Positions 15,168-23,399 are shown, counted from the stretch's first letter. The stretch is 40,519 bases of DNA from Pseudomonas gessardii (GCF_001983165.1 NZ_MNPU01000054.1:1-40519); one strand, 5' to 3'. The notes: a model not told the origin generated them from the letters alone. Translations and numbers: made by a program.

Positions 15168-16262
15168 ATGAGCGACCATCGTCCGTGGGCCCGAGAGGCC
15201 ATCCGCATTATTGAGGCGGACTTCCAGCGCAGCGCCGACACCCACCTGATCCCGCTGCCATTGTCGGGCTTGCCGGGGATCGAGTTGTATTTCAAGGATG
15301 AGTCGAGCCACCCCACAGGTAGCCTGAAGCACCGACTGGCGCGCTCGCTGTTCCTGTATGCGCTGTGCAACGGTTGGCTCAAGCCCGGAGCGCCAGTGAT
15401 CGAAGCTTCCAGCGGTTCGACGGCGATCTCCGAGGCGTACTTTGCGCGCCTGCTGGGCCTGCCGTTCATTGCGGTGATGCCGGCCACCACGTCCCAGGAA
15501 AAGATTGCGCAGATCGCCTTTTACGGCGGCAAGAGCCACCTGGTGCAGGATCCCACGCAGATCTACGCCGAGTCCGAGCGCCTGGCGCAGGAAAGCGGCG
15601 GCCACTTCATGGACCAGTTCACCTATGCCGAACGGGCCACCGACTGGCGGGCGAACAACAATATTGCCGAGTCGATCTTCCAGCAGTTGCGCTTCGAGCG
15701 GCATCCCGAGCCGAGCTGGCTGATTTCCAGCCCGGGCACCGGCGGGACCACGGCGACCCTGGGGCGTTATGTGCGCTATCGCCAGCATTGCACCCGGGTG
15801 TTGTGTGCCGACGCTGAGCGTTCGGTGTTCTTCGAGTATTACCAGAGCGGTGATGCCAGCTTGCGCCTGGACTGTGGTTCACGTATTGAAGGCATCGGCC
15901 GGCCACGGGTGGAGGCGTCGTTCCTGCCCAAGGTGATTGATGCGATGGTCAAGGTGCCGGATGCCTTGTCGCTGGCGGCCATGCATTACCTGGCGCAGCG
16001 CTTGGGACGGCGGGTCGGGGGTTCCAGCGGCACCAACCTGATCGGCGCGCTGATCGCTGCGCAGCAGATGCAGGCGGCAGGAGAGTCGGGGTCTATCGTG
16101 GCGATTCTGTGTGATGGGGGCGAGCGTTATGCCACGACCTACTACAACGATGCGTGGCTGGTCGGGCAGGGGTATGCGCTGGAAGAGTTGATTGACGCGG
16201 TAGCTGCCACTGTCGAGCGGGGCGATCCGTTGCCGGATAGCGTCCTGCGCGCCAATATCTAA
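15168..16262 (+). CDS. PLP-dependent cysteine synthase-fold enzyme, Cds1-like
   Basis: A 364-residue fold-type II pyridoxal phosphate enzyme. The Schiff-base lysine is K54 in TGSLKHRLA, and the phosphate-binding loop is SSPGTGGTTATLG. The substrate loop EASSGSTAISEAY is Ser-rich, as in cysteine synthases. The length and the C-terminal part (VGGSSGTNLIGAL, CDGGERYATTYYND) match the group containing the mycobacterial L-cysteine desulfhydrase Cds1 better than CysK or CysM. It may therefore release sulphide from cysteine; this is inference. The ATG at 15168 has GGAA 7 bases upstream; a TTG two codons earlier is possible. It converges with the FAD oxidoreductase across a REPIN. Confidence 0.85.
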   Translation: MSDHRPWAREAIRIIEADFQRSADTHLIPLPLSGLPGIELYFKDESSHPTGSLKHRLARSLFLYALCNGWLKPGAPVIEASSGSTAISEAYFARLLGLPFIAVMPATTSQEKIAQIAFYGGKSHLVQDPTQIYAESERLAQESGGHFMDQFTYAERATDWRANNNIAESIFQQLRFERHPEPSWLISSPGTGGTTATLGRYVRYRQHCTRVLCADAERSVFFEYYQSGDASLRLDCGSRIEGIGRPRVEASFLPKVIDAMVKVPDALSLAAMHYLAQRLGRRVGGSSGTNLIGALIAAQQMQAAGESGSIVAILCDGGERYATTYYNDAWLVGQGYALEELIDAVAATVERGDPLPDSVLRANI

Positions 16263-16283
16263 ACCGTCTGGCACATGATGATC

Positions 16284-16359
16284 ACTGTGGGAGCCGGGCT
16301 TGCCCGCGATGGCGGTCTGTCAGTCAACAGATCGCCATCGCGGGCAAGCCCACACAGTG
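16284..16359. repeat. REPIN 2, right arm shortened
   Basis: Left arm ACTGTGGGAGCCGGGC, continuing CTTGCCCGCGATGGCG; right arm CGCCATCGCGGGCAAGCC, then CACACAGTG. The right arm lacks about six bases expected between the core and the tip, so the doublet is asymmetric. It lies between convergent stops. Confidence 0.85.
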
Positions 16360-16372
16360 GGGGGGCGTTTGC

Positions 16373-17986
16373 TCAGGCTTCGATGCCGAGGATATTGCGC
16401 GCCACGGCTTCGGCAATCCGAATCCCGTCAACGCCTGCCGACAGGATCCCACCGGCATAACCTGCACCTTCGCCGGCCGGGAACAGGCCTTTGACATTCA
16501 AGCTCTGCATCGACGCATCGCGAGTGATCCGCAGCGGCGACGAGGTGCGGGTCTCGATCCCGGTCAGGACCGCGTCATGCAGCGAGTAACCCTTGATCTG
16601 TTTCTCAAAGGCCGGCAATGCTTCGCGGATGGCCTCGATGGCGAAGTCTGGCAAGGCCAGGGCCAAGTCGCCCAGGGCAACGCCCGGCTTGTAGGAAGGT
16701 TCTACGCTGCCGATAGCGGTGGACGGCTTGCCGGCGATAAAATCCCCCACCAGTTGCGCCGGCGCTTCGTAGTTGCTGCCGCCGAGGATGAACGCGTGGG
16801 ATTCCAGGCGCTCCTGCAACTCGATCCCGGCCAGCGGGCCGCCCGGGTAGTCCACTTCCGGGGTGATGCCGACCACGATCCCGGAGTTGGCGTTGCGTTC
16901 GTTACGCGAGTACTGGCTCATGCCATTGGTCACGACCCGGTTCGGCTCGGAAGTGGCCGCCACCACCGTGCCGCCCGGGCACATGCAGAAGCTGTACACC
17001 GAACGGCCGTTCTTGGCATGGTGCACCAGCTTGTAGTCGGCCGCGCCCAGCTTCGGGTGCCCGGCATATTTGCCCAGGCGTGCGGCGTCGATCAGCGACT
17101 GTGGGTGTTCGATACGGAAACCCACCGAAAACGGCTTGGCCTCCATGTACACGCCACGGCCGTGGAGCATGCGGAAGGTGTCGCGGGCGCTGTGGCCGAG
17201 GGCGAGGATCACGTGCCTGGAGAGGATCTGCTCGCCGCCATCGACCACCACGCCATTTAACTGGCCATCGTTGATCAACACATCGGTGACCCGTTGTTCA
17301 AAACGCACCTCACCGCCGAGGGCGATGATCTGCTGGCGCATGTTTTCCACCACGCCGGTCAGACGGAAGGTGCCGATATGCGGTTTGCTGACGTAGAGGA
17401 TTTCGTCTGGCGCGCCGGCCTTGACGAACTCGTGCAGGACCTTGCGCCCGTGGAACTTCGGGTCCTTGATCTGGCTGTAGAGCTTGCCGTCGGAAAAGGT
17501 CCCGGCGCCGCCCTCGCCGAACTGCACGTTGGACTCGGGGTTGAGTACGCTTTTGCGCCACAGGCCCCAGGTGTCCTTGGTGCGCTGGCGCACTTCGCGG
17601 CCGCGCTCGAGGATGATCGGCTTGAAGCCCATCTGTGCCAGCAGCAACCCGGCAAAGATCCCGCAAGGGCCGAAGCCGACCACAATCGGCCGCTCGCTCA
17701 GGTCTGCCGGCGCCTGGCCGACGACCTTGTAGCTGACATCGGGCGCGGCATTGATATTGCGGTCGTCAGCGAACTTGAGCAGCAGGGCGGCTTCACCCTT
17801 GACCTCAAGGTCGACGGTGTAGATGAAGCACAGCTCCGACGACTTCTTGCGTGCATCGTAGCTGCGTTTGAACAGGGTGAAATCGAGCAGATCATCACTG
17901 GCGATGCCCAGGCGCTGCACGATGGCAGGCCGCAGGTCTTCTTCGGGATGGTCGATGGGCAGCTTGAGTTCGGTGATTCGTAGCAT
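16373..17986 (-). CDS. NAD(P)/FAD-dependent oxidoreductase (COG2509)
   Basis: A 537-residue flavoprotein. Residues about 1-90 form an N-terminal domain (LRITELKLPIDHPEEDLRPAI). An FAD-binding Rossmann motif VVGFGPCGIFAG follows near 102, then GGAGTFSDGKL, the central domain, and a C-terminal FAD-contact segment GLFPAGEGAGYAGGI. This order fits the uncharacterised FAD-dependent dehydrogenase family COG2509. Conserved cysteines appear in SFCMCPGG. The reaction is unknown. It is a single gene, convergent with the Cds1-like gene and followed upstream by the lipoprotein gene on the same strand after about 106 bases. Confidence 0.85.
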   Translation of the reverse strand: MLRITELKLPIDHPEEDLRPAIVQRLGIASDDLLDFTLFKRSYDARKKSSELCFIYTVDLEVKGEAALLLKFADDRNINAAPDVSYKVVGQAPADLSERPIVVGFGPCGIFAGLLLAQMGFKPIILERGREVRQRTKDTWGLWRKSVLNPESNVQFGEGGAGTFSDGKLYSQIKDPKFHGRKVLHEFVKAGAPDEILYVSKPHIGTFRLTGVVENMRQQIIALGGEVRFEQRVTDVLINDGQLNGVVVDGGEQILSRHVILALGHSARDTFRMLHGRGVYMEAKPFSVGFRIEHPQSLIDAARLGKYAGHPKLGAADYKLVHHAKNGRSVYSFCMCPGGTVVAATSEPNRVVTNGMSQYSRNERNANSGIVVGITPEVDYPGGPLAGIELQERLESHAFILGGSNYEAPAQLVGDFIAGKPSTAIGSVEPSYKPGVALGDLALALPDFAIEAIREALPAFEKQIKGYSLHDAVLTGIETRTSSPLRITRDASMQSLNVKGLFPAGEGAGYAGGILSAGVDGIRIAEAVARNILGIEA

Positions 17987-18092
17987 GACAGGATCCGATA
18001 TGCGGCGTTTGGTAGGGCCGGCGGTTTTGCAAACCGGCGATTATAAGCCCCAACGGCGCTTTCCCGTCATGCTAAAACAGCGCAGGGCCGAA

Positions 18093-18764
18093 TCAGTCGT
18101 CTCGCGAGCCGCCAAACGCTGCACAGCCACGTTGCACCTGACCGTTGATCCGAAGTTCGGCGCTCATATGCTGCAGGCTGCCGCTGACGCTGTCGATACA
18201 GCGCTGGGGCGCGACCCACAGCTCGATCTGCTGGCCGTTGGCTTCGGTGGTGAGGTTGAAGCGGCCATCACCCAGTTGCTCTTCCACATACGGCACCGGC
18301 AACGGTGGCTGGCCCTCGCGTTGCAGGACCATGCCCTTGTTGGTGACATTCAGGGCCCACGCCGGCTTATGGCCGTTGGCGCGTAGGATCATGCGTTTGA
18401 AGTCCGGGTCGTCACAGGCCGAGGCCGAGCGTTCGACGCGGTACAACTGCTGCAGCTCCACCTGGCCCTGGGTGCCGCTGGCCACCCCGGAGAACTTGCC
18501 GCGCAGGTCGGCGAACAGGGCCCCTTGCTGGCCGGCCAGGGACGCCGCTTCCTGGAGGATGCTGGTACCGCCGCTATCGTTGACCACGTAGTTGCGCTGG
18601 TCATGGCAGGGCTGGAACAGCAATTTGCCACCGACGGCAGTCAGCTCGCCCTGCATGCGAGTCAAGCTCGCGGTGGAAGGCTTGGCCGGGTCGCTTTCAA
18701 ACACCTGGCAGGCGGCGAACAGGGGCAGCAGGGCAAACAGAGCTAGGATACGGGCGGCAGGCAT
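18093..18764 (-). CDS. COG3650-type lipoprotein
   Basis: A 223-residue lipoprotein whose signal peptide ends in lipobox FAAC (about residue 19). The C-terminal domain has the pattern QRCIDSVSGSLQHMSAEL, then GQVQRGCAAFGG, as seen in COG3650-type envelope proteins with a Cys-Asp-Ser-Gly motif and a second Cys. A middle region (QPCHDQRNYVV, CDDPDFKRMILRANG) contributes two more cysteines, so disulphides are likely in the periplasm. The start at 18764 is supported by AGGAGA 7 bases upstream and by the signal peptide; the open frame continues upstream without meaning. Function unknown. Confidence 0.75.
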   Translation of the reverse strand: MPAARILALFALLPLFAACQVFESDPAKPSTASLTRMQGELTAVGGKLLFQPCHDQRNYVVNDSGGTSILQEAASLAGQQGALFADLRGKFSGVASGTQGQVELQQLYRVERSASACDDPDFKRMILRANGHKPAWALNVTNKGMVLQREGQPPLPVPYVEEQLGDGRFNLTTEANGQQIELWVAPQRCIDSVSGSLQHMSAELRINGQVQRGCAAFGGSRDD

Positions 18765-18936
18765 TATCGGGTCTCCTGATAAGTGTCGCCACGTTACGCA
18801 GGCTGGCGCTGCATCACAAGCCGGTGATGGGGGGCGAATAGGTTTCAGCATTTTAATAAAGCCTGGAATGACGTTTTTTCTCCTGGGTGTTGTGCCAGCC
18901 TTGTGCAACTTTTAAGTTTTGCAACGGAGCCAATCC

Positions 18937-19293
18937 ATGACCATTCGATGGAGCCTGTTCGCCCTGGCCTGGCTGGCGCCTTTGGCCTGGGCCGAGGCAC
19001 CGGCCAAGCTGTTCTACACCTCACAGACCGACTTCACCGAGATGACCTTGACCCTGAAAAGAGCCGACGCCCTCCAACCCGAGTTTATCGAGGTCGATGT
19101 GACGCTGACGCCGCAGGCCAGGGAGCGCACGAAAGCGCTGACCCAGGCGGCCATGCATAAACAGATGACGCTGTACCTCAATGGCCGGCAGCTCAATACG
19201 GCGACGGTCCATGGTGTGCTCAGCGGCCCGGGCCTGAGGTTCTCCATTCCCCGCGATCAGTTGCTGGAGATGATGCCGTCGTTGCTCAAGTGA
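18937..19293 (+). CDS. Small periplasmic protein of unknown function
   Basis: A 118-residue protein with a clear signal peptide (MTIRWSLFALAWLAPLAWA, then EAPAK). The mature part is predicted to be mixed alpha/beta with no cysteine (LKRADALQPEFIEVDVTLTP, TLYLNGRQLNTATVHGVLSG). GGAG lies 7 bases before the ATG at 18937; an earlier TTG in frame lacks a site. Its TGA directly abuts the stop of the convergent SDR gene, with no intergenic base. No family recognised. Confidence 0.7.
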   Translation: MTIRWSLFALAWLAPLAWAEAPAKLFYTSQTDFTEMTLTLKRADALQPEFIEVDVTLTPQARERTKALTQAAMHKQMTLYLNGRQLNTATVHGVLSGPGLRFSIPRDQLLEMMPSLLK

Positions 19294-19893
19294 TCAGCCT
19301 ACGATGTAAGTCTGCCCGGTCTGTAAGCCTTCCACGCTCTTGGCGTAGGCCAGTGCCACATCCGCCGCAGGCACCGGCTTGAAGCCGCGGAAATAAGGGG
19401 CATAGCTGCCCATGGCCTCCACCAGCACGTTGGGGCTGACCGAGTTGATCCGCAGGCCCCGTGGCAGTTCGATCGCAGCGGCTTTGACGAAAGCATCCAG
19501 GGCGCCATTGACCAGCGCGGCCGAGGCCCCGGTGCGGATCGGGTCGCGGTTGAGAATGCCGCTGGTGAAGGTGAACGACGCACCATCGTTGGCAAACTCG
19601 CGGCCGATCAGCAACAGGTTGACCTGGCCCATCAGTTTGTCCTGCAACCCGAGGTCGAAGTGGCTGGCGTCCATTTCGCCCAGGGGCACAAAGTTGACGC
19701 TACCGGCGGCGCACACCAGGGCATCGAAGGTGCCGGTTTGTGCAAACAACTGGCGGATCGAAGCGCTGTCGCTGATATCGACCTGCAAGTCGCCGCTCTT
19801 GCGGCCAATGCTGATCACCTCATGGCGCTGGGCCAGCTCGGCCTTGACCGCCGAGCCCACAGTACCGCTGGCGCCTATCAACAGGATTTTCAT
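19294..19893 (-). CDS. Atypical short-chain dehydrogenase/reductase
   Basis: A 199-residue Rossmann protein. The nucleotide-binding motif is GASGTVGSA at residues 7-15, with CAAGSV as the NAG-equivalent and FTSGI as the active-site serine region. The usual YxxxK catalytic pair is not evident: the expected position reads ASAALVNGALDAFVKAA. It may be a divergent reductase or use other residues. GGAGGA is 7 bases before ATG 19893. It is divergent from a LysR regulator with a 104-base shared region, the usual arrangement for a regulator controlling its neighbour. Confidence 0.85.
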   Translation of the reverse strand: MKILLIGASGTVGSAVKAELAQRHEVISIGRKSGDLQVDISDSASIRQLFAQTGTFDALVCAAGSVNFVPLGEMDASHFDLGLQDKLMGQVNLLLIGREFANDGASFTFTSGILNRDPIRTGASAALVNGALDAFVKAAAIELPRGLRINSVSPNVLVEAMGSYAPYFRGFKPVPAADVALAYAKSVEGLQTGQTYIVG

Positions 19894-19912
19894 GTGTCGT
19901 TCCTCCAAAGGT

Positions 19913-19927
19913 TCAAGTGAGCCTTGA
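19913..19927. promoter_or_regulatory. Candidate LysR operator
   Basis: TCAAGTGAGCCTTGA, a perfect 5-base inverted repeat with a 5-base spacer, in the divergent SDR-lysR region and 20 bases before the SDR start. Its spacing resembles LysR-type boxes. Confidence 0.4.
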
Positions 19928-19997
19928 GTCTAGAGTGGTTTTTTCTGCGAATAAGCGCACTAATAGGCAACCTTTGGTTTTCAAATGGAAACAATCC

Positions 19998-20906
19998 ATG
20001 AGCGAGATGGAGGATCTGGCGGCGTTTGCGGTGTTGATTGAAGCCGGCAGCTTTACCCTGGCGGCCCAGCAACTGGGGTGCAGCAAGGGCCAGTTGTCCA
20101 AGCGCATTAGCCAATTGGAGGCGCAGTATTCGGTGGTGTTGCTGCATCGCACCACCCGCCGGCTCAGCTTGACGGCGGCCGGGGCGGCGTTGTTGCCCCA
20201 GGCCCAGGGGCTGGTGATCCAGGTCGAGCGCGCCCGACAGGCATTGGCACGGCTCAAGGACGATTTGGCCGGGCCTGTGCGTATGACGGTTCCGGTGTCC
20301 TTGGGCGAAACGTTTTTCGACGGTCTGTTGCTGGACTTTTCCAGGCAGTATCCGCAGGTGCAGATCGAGTTGGACCTCAACAACCGCTATCGCGACCTGG
20401 CCCGGGACGGTTTTGACCTGGCGGTGCGCTCAGAGGTCGCCAACGATGAGCGCCTGGTCGCCAAGCCCCTGTTGGCCTGGCATGAAATGACCTGCGCCAG
20501 CCCGGCCTACCTGGAGCAATACGGTGAACCGCTGGCGCCCGCTGATCTGGTTGGCCACCGCTGCTTGCTCAACAGCCACTACAGCGGGCGCGAGGAGTGG
20601 CTGTATCACCAGCAGCATGAGTTACTGCGGGTGCGGGTGGGTGGCACCTTTGCCTCCAACCACTACAACCTGCTGAAAAAGGCTGCGCTGGTCGGCGCCG
20701 GTATTGCACGGCTGCCGTCTTATCTGTTGCAGATGGAATTGGCTGACGGCCGGCTGCGTTGGCTCCTGCGCGATTATCAGACCCGCAGCATGCCGATGTA
20801 CCTGGTCCACCCCTATCAGGGCGGGCTGCCACGCCGTACCCAAGTGTTGGCCGATTACCTGGTGGGCTGGTTCAAGCGCAACGGCGAGGCATTGGATCGG
20901 CTTTAG
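19998..20906 (+). CDS. LysR-family transcriptional regulator
   Basis: A 302-residue regulator. Residues about 4-62 form the winged helix-turn-helix (LAAFAVLIEAGSFTLAAQQLG, then SKGQLSKRISQLE). The rest is the effector-binding domain of the CrgA/YafC-like subgroup (VRMTVPVSLGE, DLAVRSEVANDERLVAKPL). It probably regulates the divergent SDR gene. ATG 19998 is chosen by the family's start position; GGAA upstream is modest. Its stop overlaps the convergent doxX stop by 4 bases (20903-20906), so the regulator and the bufferin operon meet tail to tail. The inducer is unknown. Confidence 0.9.
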   Translation: MSEMEDLAAFAVLIEAGSFTLAAQQLGCSKGQLSKRISQLEAQYSVVLLHRTTRRLSLTAAGAALLPQAQGLVIQVERARQALARLKDDLAGPVRMTVPVSLGETFFDGLLLDFSRQYPQVQIELDLNNRYRDLARDGFDLAVRSEVANDERLVAKPLLAWHEMTCASPAYLEQYGEPLAPADLVGHRCLLNSHYSGREEWLYHQQHELLRVRVGGTFASNHYNLLKKAALVGAGIARLPSYLLQMELADGRLRWLLRDYQTRSMPMYLVHPYQGGLPRRTQVLADYLVGWFKRNGEALDRL

Positions 20907-21388
20907 TGCCAGCGCCGGGCAATCCACTGATCAATCGATACCCGTCCCGGGCCCTTGGCCATCAACACCAGCAGCAGCGCGATCCAGGTGCCGTGGGTCG
21001 GGTAGGCATCCGGGTAGACAAACACCTGGATCACCAGGGTCATGCCCAGCAGCGCCAGGGCTGAAAAACGCGTGGCCAGCCCCAGCAGGATCAGGACCGG
21101 AAAAAAGTGCTCGGCGAACGCGGACAGGTACGCGGCCACGTCTGCCGGCAAAAACGGAACCTGATATTCGCTTTGAAACAGCGGTATGGTGGAGCTTGCC
21201 AGGTGCGGCATGCCCAGTTCAAAGGTGCCGTCTACCAGGTCAATGGCCAATCCCTCGACCTTGGTCTGGCCGGACTTCCAGAACACCGCGGCAATGGAAA
21301 AACGTGCGACAAGTGCTATCAGGCTGTAGGGGATTTTTTCAAAGAGTTGAGTGACGCGTGCAATCAGGCACGGGGTGGCAGTCTTCAT
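20903..21388 (-). CDS. DoxX-family membrane protein of the bufferin operon
   Basis: A 161-residue protein with about four membrane helices (SLIALVARFSIAAVFWKSGQ, LSAFAEHFFPVLILLGLATR, ALLGMTLVIQVFVY, WIALLLVLMAKGPG) and the DoxX pattern around residue 30. DoxX-type proteins are common last genes in BufA/BufB/BufC operons (sometimes BufD). A role in membrane redox or in maturation or export of the peptide is plausible but untested. Its ATG overlaps the bufC stop by 4 bases, which implies coupled translation. The open frame extends far upstream inside bufC; the start at 21388 fits the DoxX N terminus. Confidence 0.85.
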   Translation of the reverse strand: MKTATPCLIARVTQLFEKIPYSLIALVARFSIAAVFWKSGQTKVEGLAIDLVDGTFELGMPHLASSTIPLFQSEYQVPFLPADVAAYLSAFAEHFFPVLILLGLATRFSALALLGMTLVIQVFVYPDAYPTHGTWIALLLVLMAKGPGRVSIDQWIARRWH

Positions 21389-22149
21389 GGTTGTACCTTG
21401 AGATGGGTGATGGCGCGGTGATTGATCAGCAGCCCCAGGCATTGGTGCAGGTCGAATTCGCTGGACGCATCCAGGGCATACGCCACCGCTATTTCCAGTG
21501 GCCAATCGTTGTGCAGGCTGTTGATAAACGTCACGCAGCCGCTGTCGATGCAGAACACTTCGACCTCCAGGTCGTTGCGCAAGATCAGCGCACTTTGCCC
21601 ATGCCAGGGGTCGAGGCTGGCGACGGCGTCGCTGGTTTGGTGCGCGGCCCATAGCGCCACCACGGCATAGTTCGATTGCAGGGTGGCAACGGATGGATGC
21701 AATTGCAGGCGCACGTTGCTCAGGCTAGGCAGTTGCTGCAGGTGGCTGATGACGGCCTGTGGGTCGGCGACGGGGGTGTCGGCGGCGTGATAGGCGTTGA
21801 TTCGCAAGCGCTCCAGCCGAGCGATGTCGGCCAGGTACGGCACACTGGCTGCTGGGGCGAACCCCTGGATAAAGTCGGCCAAGTCATTGCCGTACTCGTT
21901 GAGCACAGGGCTGGTGGGCGGATACGCCTGGACATACAGCCCGGCCATGGCGCGGAAAAAGCCATCGCCCACCAGTTGCAGAGTCACCGGGTAACTGTCG
22001 GCCAGAGCGTTGATCAATGTGCTGTGGACGTTGTTGCGATACACCGCAAAACGACTGGCGGGATCGGCGCCATTGCGGCTGAACAAACCCTCCGGGCATG
22101 GCTGGTCTGGCGCCAGCAGGGCCTGGGCAAACTCTCCAAGCACGTTCAT
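21385..22149 (-). CDS. bufC: BufC-type partner protein (DUF2063/HvfC)
   Basis: A 254-residue protein. The N-terminal half (about 1-95) is the HvfC/BufC DNA-binding-like domain: FAQALLAPDQPCPEGL, FAVYRNNVHSTLINALADSYPVTLQLVGDGFF. The rest is the DUF2063 C-terminal part. In MNIO-enzyme systems this partner binds the precursor peptide and presents it to BufB. It starts inside the last codons of bufB (overlap 22146-22149) and its own stop overlaps doxX, consistent with a polycistronic, stoichiometrically coupled unit. Confidence 0.85.
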   Translation of the reverse strand: MNVLGEFAQALLAPDQPCPEGLFSRNGADPASRFAVYRNNVHSTLINALADSYPVTLQLVGDGFFRAMAGLYVQAYPPTSPVLNEYGNDLADFIQGFAPAASVPYLADIARLERLRINAYHAADTPVADPQAVISHLQQLPSLSNVRLQLHPSVATLQSNYAVVALWAAHQTSDAVASLDPWHGQSALILRNDLEVEVFCIDSGCVTFINSLHNDWPLEIAVAYALDASSEFDLHQCLGLLINHRAITHLKVQP

Positions 22150-23027
22150 GGGCGTACCGCCGCCGCCAGCAGGTGCTGCTCGGCTTGCCGGGCTTCGGCG
22201 TGCAATACGCTGAAGGCTGGCACATTGTTGTCGCGTTCGATCAGCGTCGCGACCGGGCCGGTGCGTTGCAAGGCTTGCTGATACAACTGCCACACGGCGT
22301 TGTCGATGGGCGCGCCGTGGTCATCGATCAGCAGGCGATCACCGAGGTTGTCGGCGTCTTCGGCAAAGCCTGCCAGATGAATCTCGCCCACGGCGTACAA
22401 AGGCAGCGCGTCGAGGTAGGCCAGCGGCTCCTGTTGATGATTGATGCAGGACACATACACATTGTTCACGTCCAGCAGCAAGCCGCAGCCAGTGCGGTGG
22501 ATGACTTCGCTGATGAAGTCGGTTTCGTCCAGGGTGGAGCGCTGGAACTGCAGGTAGGTCGACGGGTTCTCCAGCAACATGCGCCGCTTGAGGGTGGTTT
22601 GTACCTGGTCAATGTGTTCGCACACCCGCTTGAGGGCCGCGTCGTCATAGGCCAGGGGGAGCAGGTCGTTGAGAAACACCGGGCCGTGGCTGGACCAGGC
22701 CAGGTGTTCGGAAAAGGAGTGGGGTTGATAGCGTTCGACCAGTGCCGCCAGGCGCGCCAAGTGGGCCTGGTTCAACGGGCCTTCGCCGCCGATGGACAGG
22801 CCGACGCCGTGCAGCGACAGCGGGTAGTGCTCGCGGATCAACCCCAGGTAGTGATGAAAAGGCCCGCCGGCCACCATGTAGTTTTCGGCGTGGACTTCAA
22901 AAAAACCAACATCGGGCAGGGTGGCGAGCACGTCGTGAAAGTGCTCGCTCTTGAGCCCCAGCCCGGACCGGCGGGGAAGGCCGAATGCCTGAGCCTGGGC
23001 GACATCAGGCAGGGATGAAAGCGTCAT
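22146..23027 (-). CDS. bufB: BufB multinuclear non-heme iron enzyme (DUF692/MNIO)
   Basis: A 293-residue TIM-barrel enzyme of the MNIO family (DUF692; relatives are MbnB, TglH, ChrH). Probable metal ligands appear in EVHAENYM, SLHGVGLS, SEHLAW, LLLDVNNVYV and EIHLAGFAED. In bufferin systems it oxidatively modifies cysteines of BufA, probably to thiooxazole-type groups that bind copper. It begins 22 bases after bufA and overlaps bufC by 4 bases. All family motifs look intact and the length is normal. Confidence 0.93.
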   Translation of the reverse strand: MTLSSLPDVAQAQAFGLPRRSGLGLKSEHFHDVLATLPDVGFFEVHAENYMVAGGPFHHYLGLIREHYPLSLHGVGLSIGGEGPLNQAHLARLAALVERYQPHSFSEHLAWSSHGPVFLNDLLPLAYDDAALKRVCEHIDQVQTTLKRRMLLENPSTYLQFQRSTLDETDFISEVIHRTGCGLLLDVNNVYVSCINHQQEPLAYLDALPLYAVGEIHLAGFAEDADNLGDRLLIDDHGAPIDNAVWQLYQQALQRTGPVATLIERDNNVPAFSVLHAEARQAEQHLLAAAVRP

Positions 23028-23049
23028 CGTCAGTACTCAGGCAGGGGCG

Positions 23050-23352
23050 TCAGGACTTGGCCTTGAAGGCTTCCAGTTGGCCAAAGCCGGTCGGCGAGGT
23101 TTTGCTTTCCATCTTCACGCAGGTGCCTTCAGGGACCAGGCTCCAGGCGTTGGCCTGATAGTCGGTCTTTGAGGTGCCCGCACAGGTGGTGCCAGCGCCT
23201 GCGGCGCAGTCGTTCTTGCCTTTGAGGGCGACGCCGAAGCATTTTTCCATTTTGGCTTCGTCGGCACCGGCAACAGTGCTCAGGGTGCTCAGGCTCAAGG
23301 CAGAGCCCAGGGCCAGGACGAGGGTAGCGGCAGACAGCGAACGGGTGGTCAT
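23050..23352 (-). CDS. bufA1: BufA1-family bufferin precursor (DUF2282)
   Basis: A 100-residue exported precursor. The signal peptide covers about residues 1-30 (LVLALGSALSLSTLSTVAGA). The mature part has four cysteines, C38 (EKCFGVALKGKNDC), C49, C57 and C78, in the arrangement of DUF2282/bufferin peptides. After BufB/BufC modification and export, the product is expected to chelate copper in the periplasm as a stress-protective metallophore. TGGAGA lies just before the ATG. It is the first gene of bufA1-bufB-bufC-doxX. An 8-base inverted repeat lies in its leader. Confidence 0.9.
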   Translation of the reverse strand: MTTRSLSAATLVLALGSALSLSTLSTVAGADEAKMEKCFGVALKGKNDCAAGAGTTCAGTSKTDYQANAWSLVPEGTCVKMESKTSPTGFGQLEAFKAKS

Positions 23353-23375
23353 GGTGTTTCTCCAGCAGTGAGGTG

Positions 23376-23399
23376 AGTAAGCAAGCGTTTGTGCTTACT
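23376..23399. promoter_or_regulatory. Inverted repeat upstream of bufA1
   Basis: AGTAAGCA (23376-23383) and TGCTTACT (23392-23399), perfect 8-base arms with an 8-base spacer, 24-47 bases before the bufA1 ATG. It could be a repressor operator or a leader hairpin for the bufferin operon. Confidence 0.5.
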
